Assembly: GCA_028280345.1 (NCBI GenBank)
Contig: JANQLY010000010.1
Coordinates: forward strand, 1-64,000
DNA: 64,000 nucleotides
Source: Pseudomonadales bacterium
Lineage (GTDB): Bacteria; Pseudomonadota; Gammaproteobacteria; Pseudomonadales; UBA7239
Direction: 5' to 3'
The notes under the pieces were generated by a model. It saw only the letters and a list, made by a program, of their open reading frames with translations, was not told the DNA's origin and made no database searches. Below, one piece after another: positions 52,674 through 61,116 of this stretch (the stretch's first letter is position 1; each line of letters begins with the position of its first letter). The translations under genes and the position numbers were made by a program.

Positions 52674-53039
52674 GACAGCGGTTTCCTTTTGAAAGCATAA
52701 TGCCAACAGTAAAGAGGCCGACTATATCAGCAGCTTTTATCAATTAACGCTTTTTTCCTGATTGGCCATAAATCTATGAATATATATTTCAGATTTTTGG
52801 CTTTGACGCTCTTGAGAAATTAACACCTTGATATACGAAGGTTTCTTTTTCCTTGCGTATGTTTATTAGGCTCCCATTAAAACACCCGTATTAAATCAAA
52901 CAATTATTTTTTTGCAAGCAAATAAAAATCACAAAAGCCCCTAAGTAAAAAGCAGTAACTATTCATATATGGTCTGGTTTACAGCAAATCTTTTCGCTAG
53001 AATCAACCCGTCAACGAGGTATTTGCAGGGAGATGCAAA
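52674..53039. other. AT-rich intergenic region before the mini-Rhs gene
   Basis: 366 bases with no gene seen; the divergent TIR and Rhs promoters must be here. At 52832-52861 the sequence ATACGAAGG ... CCTTGCGTAT can form a stem with one bulged base around a T-rich loop; its role is unknown. A ribosome site GGGAGA lies just before the Rhs ATG at 53040. No repeat or attachment site was recognised. Confidence 0.4.
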
Positions 53040-54572
53040 ATGGGTATGTTGAAAGGAATGCCAGGCAGGGCATTGTTTTTTTGTGTGTTTTTAAAAAACC
53101 AGCAGGGATATCTTAGCGCAGGGTTAGCCAGTGATCGTTTTAAACCACCGCTCTTTTTATCGAATCTATCTATCAGGTCAGCTATCAAGTCAGGCTGGCA
53201 GGTATGGCTCGTTGTGGTGTTTTCCGTGTTAAGCAGCGGCTGCAAGCTGGAAATTTCCGCGAGTGGCAGTGGCTCCGGGGTGATTCAATCTACAACGGGT
53301 ACGATTGATTGTGACTATGATGGCAGCAACACAAGTAATGACTGCGCGCAGGAATATGTCACGGATATTACCGACTGTGATAACTACGATGCCGTAGATC
53401 CAGCCAAAGACGAGTGGGCCGAGCTACCCGAATGCACGCTCGTTGATCCAACGTTTACAGAAACCTTGGTTGCGAGTTCGAACGAAGAGCCAGGCTTTGC
53501 GGGCTGGCAACAGGGCTGTATCGGCGCGGGTAGCTGTAGCCATACCCTCACCACCAATGATGTCGATAACGACAACACCTATGAGATCGAAGCCCGCTTT
53601 GAACCGGAAGCCAGCCCCGAGCCGGTTACTTACACCTACAATCACCTCGGCCAGCGCAAAAGTAAAACCGTGGGTAATCCGCCCGATCAGCTCACCACGT
53701 ATTTTATTTATGACCCGCAGGGTCGTTTGATTAGCGAAATCACCAATGAGACCCCGCCGCTCTATAAAGACTATATCTATATGGAAGGGCAGCTGGCGGC
53801 AATTCACGAAAAGCGTGGCAGCGACGAGCAAATTCACTATGTGGTGCCGGATCATCGCGGCCAGCCCAAATATATGGTGAGCCGCAACAGCAGCTTGCAG
53901 CACGAGTGCTATGTACAGCCGTTTGGCAGCGTGCACAGCGAATACACCGTAAGTGGGCTCAGTGAGCACAATGTGCGTTTTCCGGGTCAATACCACGACC
54001 GCGAAAGCAATTACCACTATAACTATCAGCGCTACTACGACCCACAAACCGGGCAATACACCCAGCCTGATCCGGGTGGGGCTGGCTTGGTTTTTAATGA
54101 TCCGCAGCGCCAGGTAGCTACCACTATGGGTATTCAGCCGCCGCAGGCTGCACCCGCGGGGTATCTTAACCATAACTATAACTATGTTGATAATAATCCG
54201 GTTAATTGGGTTGATCCGATGGGGGAAAAATACGAGCTTCTAGTTGGGGCAGGGGTTGGTGCTTTAGGCGCAGGTATAGGGAATGTCGTTTATCAAAACA
54301 TGACTGGATGTAGCTTTGATGTTGGTGAATTTACTACAGTAACGGCCTTGGGGGCGTTAGGCGGAGGAGCTTTCACAGCGGCGCCCTTTGTGCTTGTTCC
54401 TGCCGGTACAGCAACGACGATGACGGCGTTAGCTATTGGAGAGTCAGCGGCTATGAACGTATTTGTTGGCATCATATCCGGTATTGGTACAGGCTTGGAG
54501 GATAATTTGGATAACGGGCACTTTCCAGGTGACTGTCCGGCAGATAATACAGTGAGTGCAACATCATGTTAG
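53040..54572 (+). CDS. Mini-Rhs lipoprotein with RHS core and C-terminal variable domain
   Basis: 510 residues. After an odd 67-residue N-terminus a hydrophobic helix ends in lipobox SSGC (Cys68). Residues about 70-175 resemble an InlB-type B repeat (PGFAGWQQGCIGAGSCSHTL). YD-type repeats follow (YTYNHLGQRKSKTV, YFIYDPQGRLISEI), then the RHS-associated core: VRFPGQYHDRESNYHYNYQR near 313-332, YYDPQTGQYTQPDP and VDPMGE at 391-396, the usual junction before a variable tip. The last ~115 residues are Gly-rich and hydrophobic. Full Rhs proteins exceed 1400 residues, so this is an unusually short form. Immunity-like genes follow directly. Confidence 0.82.
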   Translation: MGMLKGMPGRALFFCVFLKNQQGYLSAGLASDRFKPPLFLSNLSIRSAIKSGWQVWLVVVFSVLSSGCKLEISASGSGSGVIQSTTGTIDCDYDGSNTSNDCAQEYVTDITDCDNYDAVDPAKDEWAELPECTLVDPTFTETLVASSNEEPGFAGWQQGCIGAGSCSHTLTTNDVDNDNTYEIEARFEPEASPEPVTYTYNHLGQRKSKTVGNPPDQLTTYFIYDPQGRLISEITNETPPLYKDYIYMEGQLAAIHEKRGSDEQIHYVVPDHRGQPKYMVSRNSSLQHECYVQPFGSVHSEYTVSGLSEHNVRFPGQYHDRESNYHYNYQRYYDPQTGQYTQPDPGGAGLVFNDPQRQVATTMGIQPPQAAPAGYLNHNYNYVDNNPVNWVDPMGEKYELLVGAGVGALGAGIGNVVYQNMTGCSFDVGEFTTVTALGALGGGAFTAAPFVLVPAGTATTMTALAIGESAAMNVFVGIISGIGTGLEDNLDNGHFPGDCPADNTVSATSC

Positions 54573-54820
54573 AAATGAATAGAGATATTAAACATAAAAA
54601 AATTATATATTTTTATATATGCGTTAGTGCTTTCTGCATTGTTTTTACTCTTTCAACGGTTGCTAGATTAATCATAATGGTTATAGATGGCGACCCTTCA
54701 ATCGATAATATTTTTGATTTCTTTGGAAGAATAGTTGTGTTTTCAATCGTTTTACCTTTCATTGCTATTCCTATTGCCAACAACTTGCTGTTTACAAAAA
54801 AAGATGAGCTATCTAAATAA
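54566..54820 (+). CDS. Small two-helix membrane protein 1 of Rhs-linked tandem array
   Basis: 84 residues, two membrane segments (about 15-40 and 51-72). The ATG at 54566 overlaps the Rhs stop by 7 bp, so translation is coupled; an alternative ATG lies at 54575. The core FTLSTVARLIIMVIDGDPSIDNIFDFFGR is repeated with changes in the next gene (TRLIMMALDGGGSIDDIWSFFGR). Position after an Rhs variable tip is that of an immunity protein, but no such family is recognised. Confidence 0.7.
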   Translation: MLEMNRDIKHKKIIYFYICVSAFCIVFTLSTVARLIIMVIDGDPSIDNIFDFFGRIVVFSIVLPFIAIPIANNLLFTKKDELSK

Positions 54821-55034
54821 AAGAGCAGCATATATTTTTCAGTATATCTATTTATTTTGCCTGTTCTTTACATGCTCTACTACCACAAGATTAATTATGA
54901 TGGCACTGGATGGAGGTGGTTCAATTGATGATATCTGGAGTTTTTTTGGCCGTTTATTTATAGGCTCTGCCTTGTTGCCGCTTATTGTGATCCCCGTGTT
55001 GAGCCGCTCATTTGTTGTAATTAATCCGAAATAG
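54804..55034 (+). CDS. Small two-helix membrane protein 2 of Rhs-linked tandem array
   Basis: 76 residues from the ATG at 54804, which overlaps the end of protein 1 by 17 bp in another frame (the frame itself opens at 54735). A paralogue of protein 1: FFTCSTTTRLIMMALDGG, then SIDDIWSFFGRLFIGSALLP and VIPVLSRSF align with the same blocks. It has a membrane segment on each side of a short polar stretch. Likely the product of tandem duplication. Confidence 0.68.
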   Translation: MSYLNKRAAYIFQYIYLFCLFFTCSTTTRLIMMALDGGGSIDDIWSFFGRLFIGSALLPLIVIPVLSRSFVVINPK

Positions 55035-55112
55035 TGATGAAAAAACCTATATCAAGTGAAAGCATAGAAATTATACGCCGATTATTTTTATATTTCTGTG
55101 TTCGAGGCTGAT

Positions 55113-55292
55113 ATGAGTGAAATAAGAAAATTTCTTATTTATTTCTTTGCAGGTTTTACCGGCTTTGTACTTGCACAAATAACCGTATATGCGATAAATG
55201 GTGAAGATAGCCTACCATTTGATGCCTTTATTCTTCCTTTTATGTTAGCAATCGCAATAGCCTTTTCAAGCCTTCGTGGGAAGAAAGAATGA
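55113..55292 (+). CDS. Small membrane protein 3 of Rhs-linked tandem array
   Basis: 59 residues from the ATG at 55113 (CGAGGCTGAT upstream; a longer GTG start at 55098 is less likely). Sequence IYFFAGFTGFVLAQITVYAINGEDSLPFDAFILPFMLAIAIAF carries two helices separated by the motif YAINGEDSLPFDAF. It aligns with proteins 4 and 5 more closely than with 1 and 2. Its stop overlaps the next ATG by 4 bp. Confidence 0.65.
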   Translation: MSEIRKFLIYFFAGFTGFVLAQITVYAINGEDSLPFDAFILPFMLAIAIAFSSLRGKKE

Positions 55293-55522
55293 ACAAGGAA
55301 GGTATGGAAGTAAGGCTGGATAAAGCGCAAAGTTTTTTAGTTTATTTTTGCGTCACATTTACGATTTTTACTTTTTGTCAGATATTGGTTTATGTTAAAG
55401 ATGGTAAATACGATATGCCCATTGGGGCATTTGTATTCCCGTTGTTATTGTCAATTTCTTTTACAGTAGTAACGCTATTTTTTACTACACCAATAAAGAA
55501 AGATAGTGAAGAAAAGGAATAA
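55289..55522 (+). CDS. Small membrane protein 4 of Rhs-linked tandem array
   Basis: 77 residues; ATG overlaps the stop of protein 3 (ATGA). The module VYFCVTFTIFTFCQILVYVKDG then MPIGAFVFPLLLSISFTVVTLFF parallels protein 3 (Gln-x-x-V/I-x-Y, then Pro-x-x-A-F). A charged tail KKDSEEKE faces the cytosol or periplasm. Short genes with overlapping starts suggest a single coupled transcript. Confidence 0.66.
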   Translation: MNKEGMEVRLDKAQSFLVYFCVTFTIFTFCQILVYVKDGKYDMPIGAFVFPLLLSISFTVVTLFFTTPIKKDSEEKE

Positions 55523-55533
55523 TCTGTCAAATT

Positions 55534-56088
55534 ATGGAAAGAGCGGTTGTAGATCTAACACGAATCCAAAAACTCGAAGCCTTTATCGGTATGTTTTGTT
55601 GTGGCTTTGTAATATTTTCTATAGGGCAGATTTTTACTTACGATAATGATTGTGTCGCTCGGTGTTTAACAAAGGTCAAAAGGCTTGATTGTGCAACCGG
55701 ACTTATGCCGTTACGAGCATTTTTCTATCCGGTGGGTATGTCTCTGACAGTTACTTTACCTATATTGTCTTTTTTTAAAGTCCAGGTTATAGAAGATGCC
55801 CCACCCAGAAGCAAACTGGTTCAGTTTATCTGTGACTATATCAGAGTCTTTTTAATTGCCGCTGCGATAGCGATGGTGGCACAGTTGCTTTATTTAAATA
55901 GCTTAAATGAAAGGTATATCCCGGATATTTTTCTATTTGCCGGTGTGACATTGGCGTTTGCTCCGGTTGCACCATTATTAACGCTACCAATCACGTATTG
56001 GCTGCAAAATAACCCAATAGTTAAAATGCTATATCAGCCAGCATCGCAGGCAGTCACAACAGAACGCTCTGAATCTGTGCAGGCTTAA
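55534..56088 (+). CDS. Double-module membrane protein 5 of Rhs-linked tandem array
   Basis: 184 residues with about four hydrophobic segments. The first half repeats the array motif: CCGFVIFSIGQIFTYDND, then MPLRAFFYPVGMSLTVTLPIL. The second half carries a weaker copy: AIAMVAQLLYLNSLNERYIPD, then ITLPITYW-like LLTLPITYWL. It therefore looks like two modules fused, making six modules over five genes. It closes the array 150 bp before the MMPL-type transporter. Confidence 0.68.
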   Translation: MERAVVDLTRIQKLEAFIGMFCCGFVIFSIGQIFTYDNDCVARCLTKVKRLDCATGLMPLRAFFYPVGMSLTVTLPILSFFKVQVIEDAPPRSKLVQFICDYIRVFLIAAAIAMVAQLLYLNSLNERYIPDIFLFAGVTLAFAPVAPLLTLPITYWLQNNPIVKMLYQPASQAVTTERSESVQA

Positions 56089-56253
56089 CCGTTAATACAC
56101 CTCTATAAACCACTCATACCCGATATTTTTGCTTAGGTAGTTACCACCAGGTATTTCTATCATTCGGTAAAATACGCATTCCGGTTACCCGCTTTTTTCA
56201 CTAAAGTCCGCAGCCTATAAGCGGTTAACAATATAACAGTGTGGGCCAGTCGT

Positions 56254-58743
56254 ATGAGCTTCCTGGAATCAATTAAAAGCGGGCATCTGAGAGAGCAAAT
56301 TGAAGCGGGTTTTGGCCGCTGGGGCCATACGGTATTCCGTTTGCGCTGGCTGGTTATCCTCGTGATGGCGATTTTCCTTGGCGCGCTGTTTTCCCAGTTA
56401 AAACATATTCACTTCGATAGCTCCATGGAGGGTTTCTTCCATGAAGATGATCCGACCCTGTTGCGCTATAACGATTTCCGGCAGCGCTATGGCCGTGAAG
56501 ATAAAATCTTTATCGCGATAAAAACCGACAATGTGTTTGATCTTGAGTTTCTCGGCAGGCTAAAGGCCTTGCATGAGCGTGCTGAGGAAGTCGTACCCTA
56601 TCTGGAAGAAGTGGAAAGCCTTGTAAACGCACGGCAGACGATTGGTATTGGCGACGAACTGGTAGTGCGTGACTTTCTGGAAGAGTGGCCGGAGAACGAA
56701 GCGGACCTTGCCGAATTGAAAGCGATGGCGCTCGCCAACCCGATGTATCGCAATAACTTTATTTCTGCGGATGGCAAGATTGCGGTGCTCTATATCACCA
56801 ACCAGGCTTATCTGAGCACCGCTGATGAGGAAGATATTTTCAGCGGCTTTGATGAAGAGGTGACGGCAGTTGGTGAGGGTGAAGAAACCGGGCTTGTCAC
56901 TCTAAGTGGTATTGAGAACTCTGAAATACGCGCAAGCGTGGCATCGCTGGTGGAGGAGTTCAACGCAGCGGATTTTGAAATGCATCCGGCGTCAGGGCCT
57001 TACACCACTGCATATTTTATGGATACCACGCGCAAGGGCATGCTCAAGTACACGATGATTGCGATCCTGCTGATCGCAGGCATGCTCGCGCTGATTTTCC
57101 GCCGTGTGGTAATTATCTTCCTGCCGTTAACGGTTTCAATTCTCGCCATGCTCGCGTCGCTGTCGGTGATGGCAATGATGGGCGTGCGCATGAGCTTTTC
57201 AATGCAAATTGTGCCGTCGTTTCTGCTCGCGGTCGGGGTGGGCAACTCGGTACATTTATTTACCGCATTTTTCCAGGCGTTTAATGACGGCCAGAGCAAG
57301 CAGGACTCGCTCGCCCATGCACTGCAACATTCCGGCCTGGCGATTTTCATGACGGGCATGACAACGGCGGGTGGTCTGTTGTCGTTTTTATCCTCGAATA
57401 TGAAGCCGATTGCGGAATTTGGTGCCGTAACGCCAGTGGGTGTGCTGTTTGCACTGTTTTTATCCCTTGTGCTGTTGCCCGCGCTGATTGCTGTCTTTCC
57501 GGTCAGTCACAAACGCCGCGGCGGTGATGAGCTTGGGGCCATACGCCGTGGTCTCGTGGTCTGTGGAGAAATTGCCACACGCTATCCGCGCCGTATGCTT
57601 GCCGCCTGGGCGGTGGTGCTCGTTGTGTCAATCGGCTTTGCCACACAGATACAGTTTTCTTTCTTCATTTATAACCAACTACCGCCGGATCACAAACTGA
57701 TTGAAGCGATTGGTATTGTGGATCAGGAGCTTGCAGGGGCTTCACCGCTGGAAGTGGTGGTGGATAGTGGTGCGCCCGGGGGTGTGAAAAATCCGGATTT
57801 TCTTAACCGCCTTGATACGGTCTATGACCTGATCGAGGAGTTTGATTACGACGGTCTGCAATTTAACAAGGTATTTTCGATTGTCGATATTAACAAGGAG
57901 CTACACCAGGCGCTGAATGAAAATCAGCCCGAGTATTACCGGATTCCCCAGGACAAGGCACTGATTGCCCAGGAGCTGTTGCTGTTTGAAAACAGTGGTA
58001 GTGAGGATCTTGAAACGCTGGTGGATACCCGCTTCCAGGAAGCGCGCCTGTCGTTTCTTATGCCATCGGTTGATGGCATGGTGTTTGTGCCGGTGATGGC
58101 AAAGTTCCAGCAGGAGCTTGATGCGATTTTTGGTGATCAATACGATGTGACAGTTACCGGACTGCTGGACTTAACGCTGTCGATTTTTAACGAGCTGTAT
58201 TTCAGTATGGCGAAAACCTATATCATCGCGTTTCTCGTGATTACACCGTTAATGATTGTATTAATTGGCAGTCTTCGTATTGGACTGATTAGCATGATTC
58301 CAAACCTTACCCCGATTGTTGTAACACTGGGGGTGATGGGCGCATTTGATATTCACCTGACAACCGCAACCCTGCTGACTGGTTCTATCGCCATGGGTCT
58401 TGTAGTGGACGACACCATTCACTTTATGCATAACTTCCAGCGCTATTTTGCGCGCACCGGTAATGTGGCGATAGCTGTGCGACAAACGCTGGAAACTACG
58501 GGGCGGGCGATTACCTTTACCACCATTGTTTTATCCTGTGCGTTTATGGTGTTTACAATGCACACGGTTACCGAGTGGCAATACTTCGGTTTTATTACCG
58601 GCTTTTGTATTTTAATTGCGTTGCTTGCCGACATTCTATTAGCACCTGCATTGATGGCACTCTTACACCGCGATACCGATAAACAACAAACGATCGATAG
58701 TGAGCCTGTCAAAGAATCGTCAGGTTTGTATGCAGGTGCATAG
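56254..58743 (+). CDS. MMPL/RND-superfamily transporter
   Basis: 829 residues from the ATG at 56254 (GTG at 56239 is the alternative). Two similar halves, each with one leading helix, a large periplasmic loop and a bundle of five helices: residues about 30-50, then 260-415, and again from about 440 to the end. The second half includes the acidic transport motif GLVVDDTIHFMHNFQRYFAR. RND proteins of this MMPL-like type move hydrophobic substrates across the inner membrane, and with the DUF1329 protein nearby they form sets seen in lipid or hydrocarbon users. Substrate inferred. Confidence 0.88.
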   Translation: MSFLESIKSGHLREQIEAGFGRWGHTVFRLRWLVILVMAIFLGALFSQLKHIHFDSSMEGFFHEDDPTLLRYNDFRQRYGREDKIFIAIKTDNVFDLEFLGRLKALHERAEEVVPYLEEVESLVNARQTIGIGDELVVRDFLEEWPENEADLAELKAMALANPMYRNNFISADGKIAVLYITNQAYLSTADEEDIFSGFDEEVTAVGEGEETGLVTLSGIENSEIRASVASLVEEFNAADFEMHPASGPYTTAYFMDTTRKGMLKYTMIAILLIAGMLALIFRRVVIIFLPLTVSILAMLASLSVMAMMGVRMSFSMQIVPSFLLAVGVGNSVHLFTAFFQAFNDGQSKQDSLAHALQHSGLAIFMTGMTTAGGLLSFLSSNMKPIAEFGAVTPVGVLFALFLSLVLLPALIAVFPVSHKRRGGDELGAIRRGLVVCGEIATRYPRRMLAAWAVVLVVSIGFATQIQFSFFIYNQLPPDHKLIEAIGIVDQELAGASPLEVVVDSGAPGGVKNPDFLNRLDTVYDLIEEFDYDGLQFNKVFSIVDINKELHQALNENQPEYYRIPQDKALIAQELLLFENSGSEDLETLVDTRFQEARLSFLMPSVDGMVFVPVMAKFQQELDAIFGDQYDVTVTGLLDLTLSIFNELYFSMAKTYIIAFLVITPLMIVLIGSLRIGLISMIPNLTPIVVTLGVMGAFDIHLTTATLLTGSIAMGLVVDDTIHFMHNFQRYFARTGNVAIAVRQTLETTGRAITFTTIVLSCAFMVFTMHTVTEWQYFGFITGFCILIALLADILLAPALMALLHRDTDKQQTIDSEPVKESSGLYAGA

Positions 58744-58761
58744 TCGTTAAAAAATAAACAC

Positions 58762-58787
58762 AACAACTACCAGAGTTGGTAGTTGTT
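58762..58787. terminator. Hairpin after the MMPL-type gene
   Basis: AACAACTACCA, loop GAGT, TGGTAGTTGTT: a perfect 11-bp stem 18 bp after the stop codon. The 3' T-tract is short (AATACTTGCTG), so termination would depend mostly on stem strength. Confidence 0.65.
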
Positions 58788-58859
58788 AATACTTGCTGAT
58801 TGCTTTAGCATGGCTGCCGTTGTGATGACACAGTAACGTGAAAACACAACAAACGGGAA

Positions 58860-58897
58860 AACACCGGTTCATATTTTTCAGAAGTTAAGCCGGTGTT
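58860..58897. repeat. Inverted repeat upstream of a secreted-protein gene
   Basis: AACACCGG at 58860-58867 and CCGGTGTT at 58890-58897, separated by 22 bases; a possible operator or attenuator-type stem in the gap upstream of 58984. Confidence 0.4.
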
Positions 58898-58907
58898 TAT
58901 TAAAAAG

Positions 58908-58958
58908 GTACAGTGATGTACGCAGTCATAAATAAAAGGGTTTCGTACAGTGATGTAC
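58908..58958. promoter_or_regulatory. Duplicated GTACAGTGATGTAC element (possible operator pair)
   Basis: The 14-mer GTACAGTGATGTAC occurs at 58908-58921 and 58945-58958, 37 bp apart centre to centre. Each copy is bounded by GTAC ends, a partial palindrome. They lie 26-76 bp before the ATG at 58984, a place suited to a dimeric regulator. Confidence 0.5.
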
Positions 58959-58983
58959 CGTAAAATTATTCAAGGAGCAGTAA

Positions 58984-59367
58984 ATGAAAAAGCTACTTTC
59001 TTCACTTATTCTTTCAGGTTCACTATTGGCATCAGCCGGCGCAAGCGCCGATGATATTGGTGGTGGTCTCGCGCTTGTTGGTGCTGGCACTATGTCCGGT
59101 ATCACAGGAGCGATGATAACCATGGATACCACTCACAGCTATTACATCAGCTCAAGCACTACCCAGTTTGAAACGGATTGTTATCACTTTCCGCTGGGCA
59201 ATGCGCTGCTGATTGATACGGCAACCACTAGCGGGCAGGACATGCTGGAATTGTCACAACAGGCGCTTGCTGACGGTCAGGATATTCTTGTGAGCTATAC
59301 GGTTGAACCGGTAACAACGGATTGCCTCGTTGATTCTGTTATCGTTGCACCCGCAGGTACACTCTAG
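58984..59367 (+). CDS. Small secreted hypothetical protein
   Basis: 127 residues: a signal peptide of about 22 residues (KKLLSSLILSGSLLASAGASA), then a mature part with a Gly-rich start (IGGGLALVGAGTMSGITGAM) and Thr/Ser-rich beta-like sequence containing two cysteines (ETDCYHF, TTDCLVD) that could pair. Ribosome site AAGGAGCAG just upstream of the ATG. No family recognised. A terminator follows at 59388. Confidence 0.65.
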   Translation: MKKLLSSLILSGSLLASAGASADDIGGGLALVGAGTMSGITGAMITMDTTHSYYISSSTTQFETDCYHFPLGNALLIDTATTSGQDMLELSQQALADGQDILVSYTVEPVTTDCLVDSVIVAPAGTL

Positions 59368-59387
59368 TCACGAGTTAAAGTGACAGG

Positions 59388-59414
59388 CAGGGTCGCTATT
59401 TGCGGCCCTGTTTT
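59388..59414 (+). terminator. Rho-independent terminator
   Basis: CAGGGTCGC, loop TATTT, GCGGCCCTG, then TTTT: a 9-bp stem with one G-T wobble, 20 bp after the secreted-protein stop. Confidence 0.85.
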
Positions 59415-59514
59415 AACTATCTGTTAGAGTTCTCTTTTTACATTGACGTTGATCTGTGTTGATCAGGTTTTAGGCAGGATTGACGCGGTGTGGCTTTGTG
59501 CCGTATAAACAGGC

Positions 59515-60288
59515 ATGATCAGCCCAAAGCGAAAGCCATTTAATTTCAGTGATCTCGAGCGCGACTGTGAAATACACAGGGCGTGCTATCGCCTGGATAA
59601 CGGACGCGAAGTGCGTGAGCTTGGTATAAAGGTGATCGTGCCGTCGGCACTTTATAATAGCTGGCCTTACAACAGCTCAGCCTATGATTTTTTACAGTTT
59701 TTGCGCGAGGAAATCTTTGCGTATGGCACGATGGAGTTTCCGAATTTGCCGCTTAACAAAAGCAATCATACGCTTGCACAGCGTGCGCCAAAACAACACG
59801 CTTACAGCACAAATCCTTATTTAACCGATATATGTCAAAGTCCGCATCAGGACACGCCGCCTTGGCCCACAGCATTCTGGCTCGATGAACCGCGGCAGTA
59901 TTTTTCTACCTGGGTACTATCTCTGCCAGGGGTTGAGGACTTTTTTCGTTACAGCCAGCAAAACCCGCAGCTGCCTGTCGAAGATATCCATAAAACGCTG
60001 GTACCGCAAAGTCTGAATAACGAGCGCGGTTTATTGCTTAATCAGACACCGGGCCTGTTACTAATTGATAACAGTGATGCCTGCCAGCTCTATCATGCAC
60101 GTACCTGCAATTTTGCCGCAGTTGAGCGAAATCCGGCTTATGAAAGTGATACCGCGATGTATGCCTTTAATGAGGTTGGGCTACTTAACTATATGGATAT
60201 GCTCGACAGCCGCCGTGGGCCGGAGTACCGCGATTCAGAGGAAGCTCAGCAGGTGCAGGCGTTTATGCTGGAGGAGGGCCTGCAATAG
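59515..60288 (+). CDS. Hypothetical protein, possible non-heme iron dioxygenase-like fold
   Basis: 257 residues, cytosolic. SPHQDTPPWPTAFWLDEPRQ and later LLIDNSDACQLYHARTCNF could supply an HxD...H iron facial triad of 2-oxoglutarate-type oxygenases, but spacing and other motifs were not confirmed, so this is tentative. No neighbours clarify the role; the gene is flanked by unrelated membrane and secreted proteins. The ATG follows a weak ribosome site (ACAGGC). Confidence 0.55.
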   Translation: MISPKRKPFNFSDLERDCEIHRACYRLDNGREVRELGIKVIVPSALYNSWPYNSSAYDFLQFLREEIFAYGTMEFPNLPLNKSNHTLAQRAPKQHAYSTNPYLTDICQSPHQDTPPWPTAFWLDEPRQYFSTWVLSLPGVEDFFRYSQQNPQLPVEDIHKTLVPQSLNNERGLLLNQTPGLLLIDNSDACQLYHARTCNFAAVERNPAYESDTAMYAFNEVGLLNYMDMLDSRRGPEYRDSEEAQQVQAFMLEEGLQ

Positions 60289-60469
60289 GTCGCTATGGAT
60301 CACTGCGGCTAGTCAAAAATGACAAATGTGTAAACCTGGGAGTAGAATGGCTGACATTACCGGAAAAAAGAAGGAGAAGTCGCTGGTGGGTTGTGCTTGA
60401 ACAGAACCGATCTGCCAGCCGGGGAACCGGTAGCGATATTGCCTTAGTGATTAATCAGCAGAGGGTAAG

Positions 60470-61102
60470 ATGGTAAAACGGGATGCGCTGGGTGATCTGT
60501 TTGAATCACTGATCCCCCTTGCACTGCGCAAAACACTGGTGCGTGGCAGTAGTGACTTTGTTCGCGTGCGAGCGCTCGCTACGATTTTGGTAGCAATTAC
60601 CACATTATCTATTGCCGCGACGCTGCTGGTAACTCTCCAGCATTTAGTGTTTCAACCTGAACTGCTATACCTCGATCTGATTTCGATGGGCATTATCAGT
60701 ATTTTTATTCTGCAAACCTGGATTTTCTATAAGTTCGGTAACTACAAGCTTTCCGGAAAGCTGCTGACCCATACCCTGTTTGTAACGGTGTTGCTGCTGG
60801 TAATTGTCAGTGGCGGCTACGATTCTGAAATGCGCTTGCTGTTGTTGTGTACTCCGATGATTGCCTGCCTGATCGGTGGGCAGCGTGAAGGTATTTATTG
60901 CATTGCGTTTACCGTTGTTGTCGGACTGCTGTTAACGTTTATGAAGTCTCAAGGCATTGTGCTGGAAAATATGTTCCAGCAAGCCAGTGGGCATATAACC
61001 TCAACCATGTGTTGGGTAATTCTTATTGCCCTGATGGCGACCTGTTTGACGGTTTACGAGTACAGTGCACTGGAAAAACTTCAGGGCGATAAAAAACCCT
61101 AG
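60470..61102 (+). CDS. Orphan multi-helix membrane protein resembling a sensor input domain
   Basis: 210 residues with about six membrane helices from residue 34 onward (VRALATILVAITTLSIAATLL is the first). The arrangement (soluble N-terminus, compact six-helix bundle, short charged tail EYSALEKLQGDKKP) resembles the MASE-type input domains of histidine kinases or diguanylate cyclases, but no transmitter domain follows; the next gene lies on the other strand. It is either a complete small protein or a sensor that lost its output. Not recognised further. Confidence 0.6.
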   Translation: MVKRDALGDLFESLIPLALRKTLVRGSSDFVRVRALATILVAITTLSIAATLLVTLQHLVFQPELLYLDLISMGIISIFILQTWIFYKFGNYKLSGKLLTHTLFVTVLLLVIVSGGYDSEMRLLLLCTPMIACLIGGQREGIYCIAFTVVVGLLLTFMKSQGIVLENMFQQASGHITSTMCWVILIALMATCLTVYEYSALEKLQGDKKP

Positions 61103-61116
61103 CCATCTACTACTAT

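Noticed and set aside
53003..53245. 80-codon minus-strand frame opposite the start of the Rhs gene
   Set aside because: No ribosome site; the plus strand has a ribosome site and a recognisable lipobox and Rhs core.
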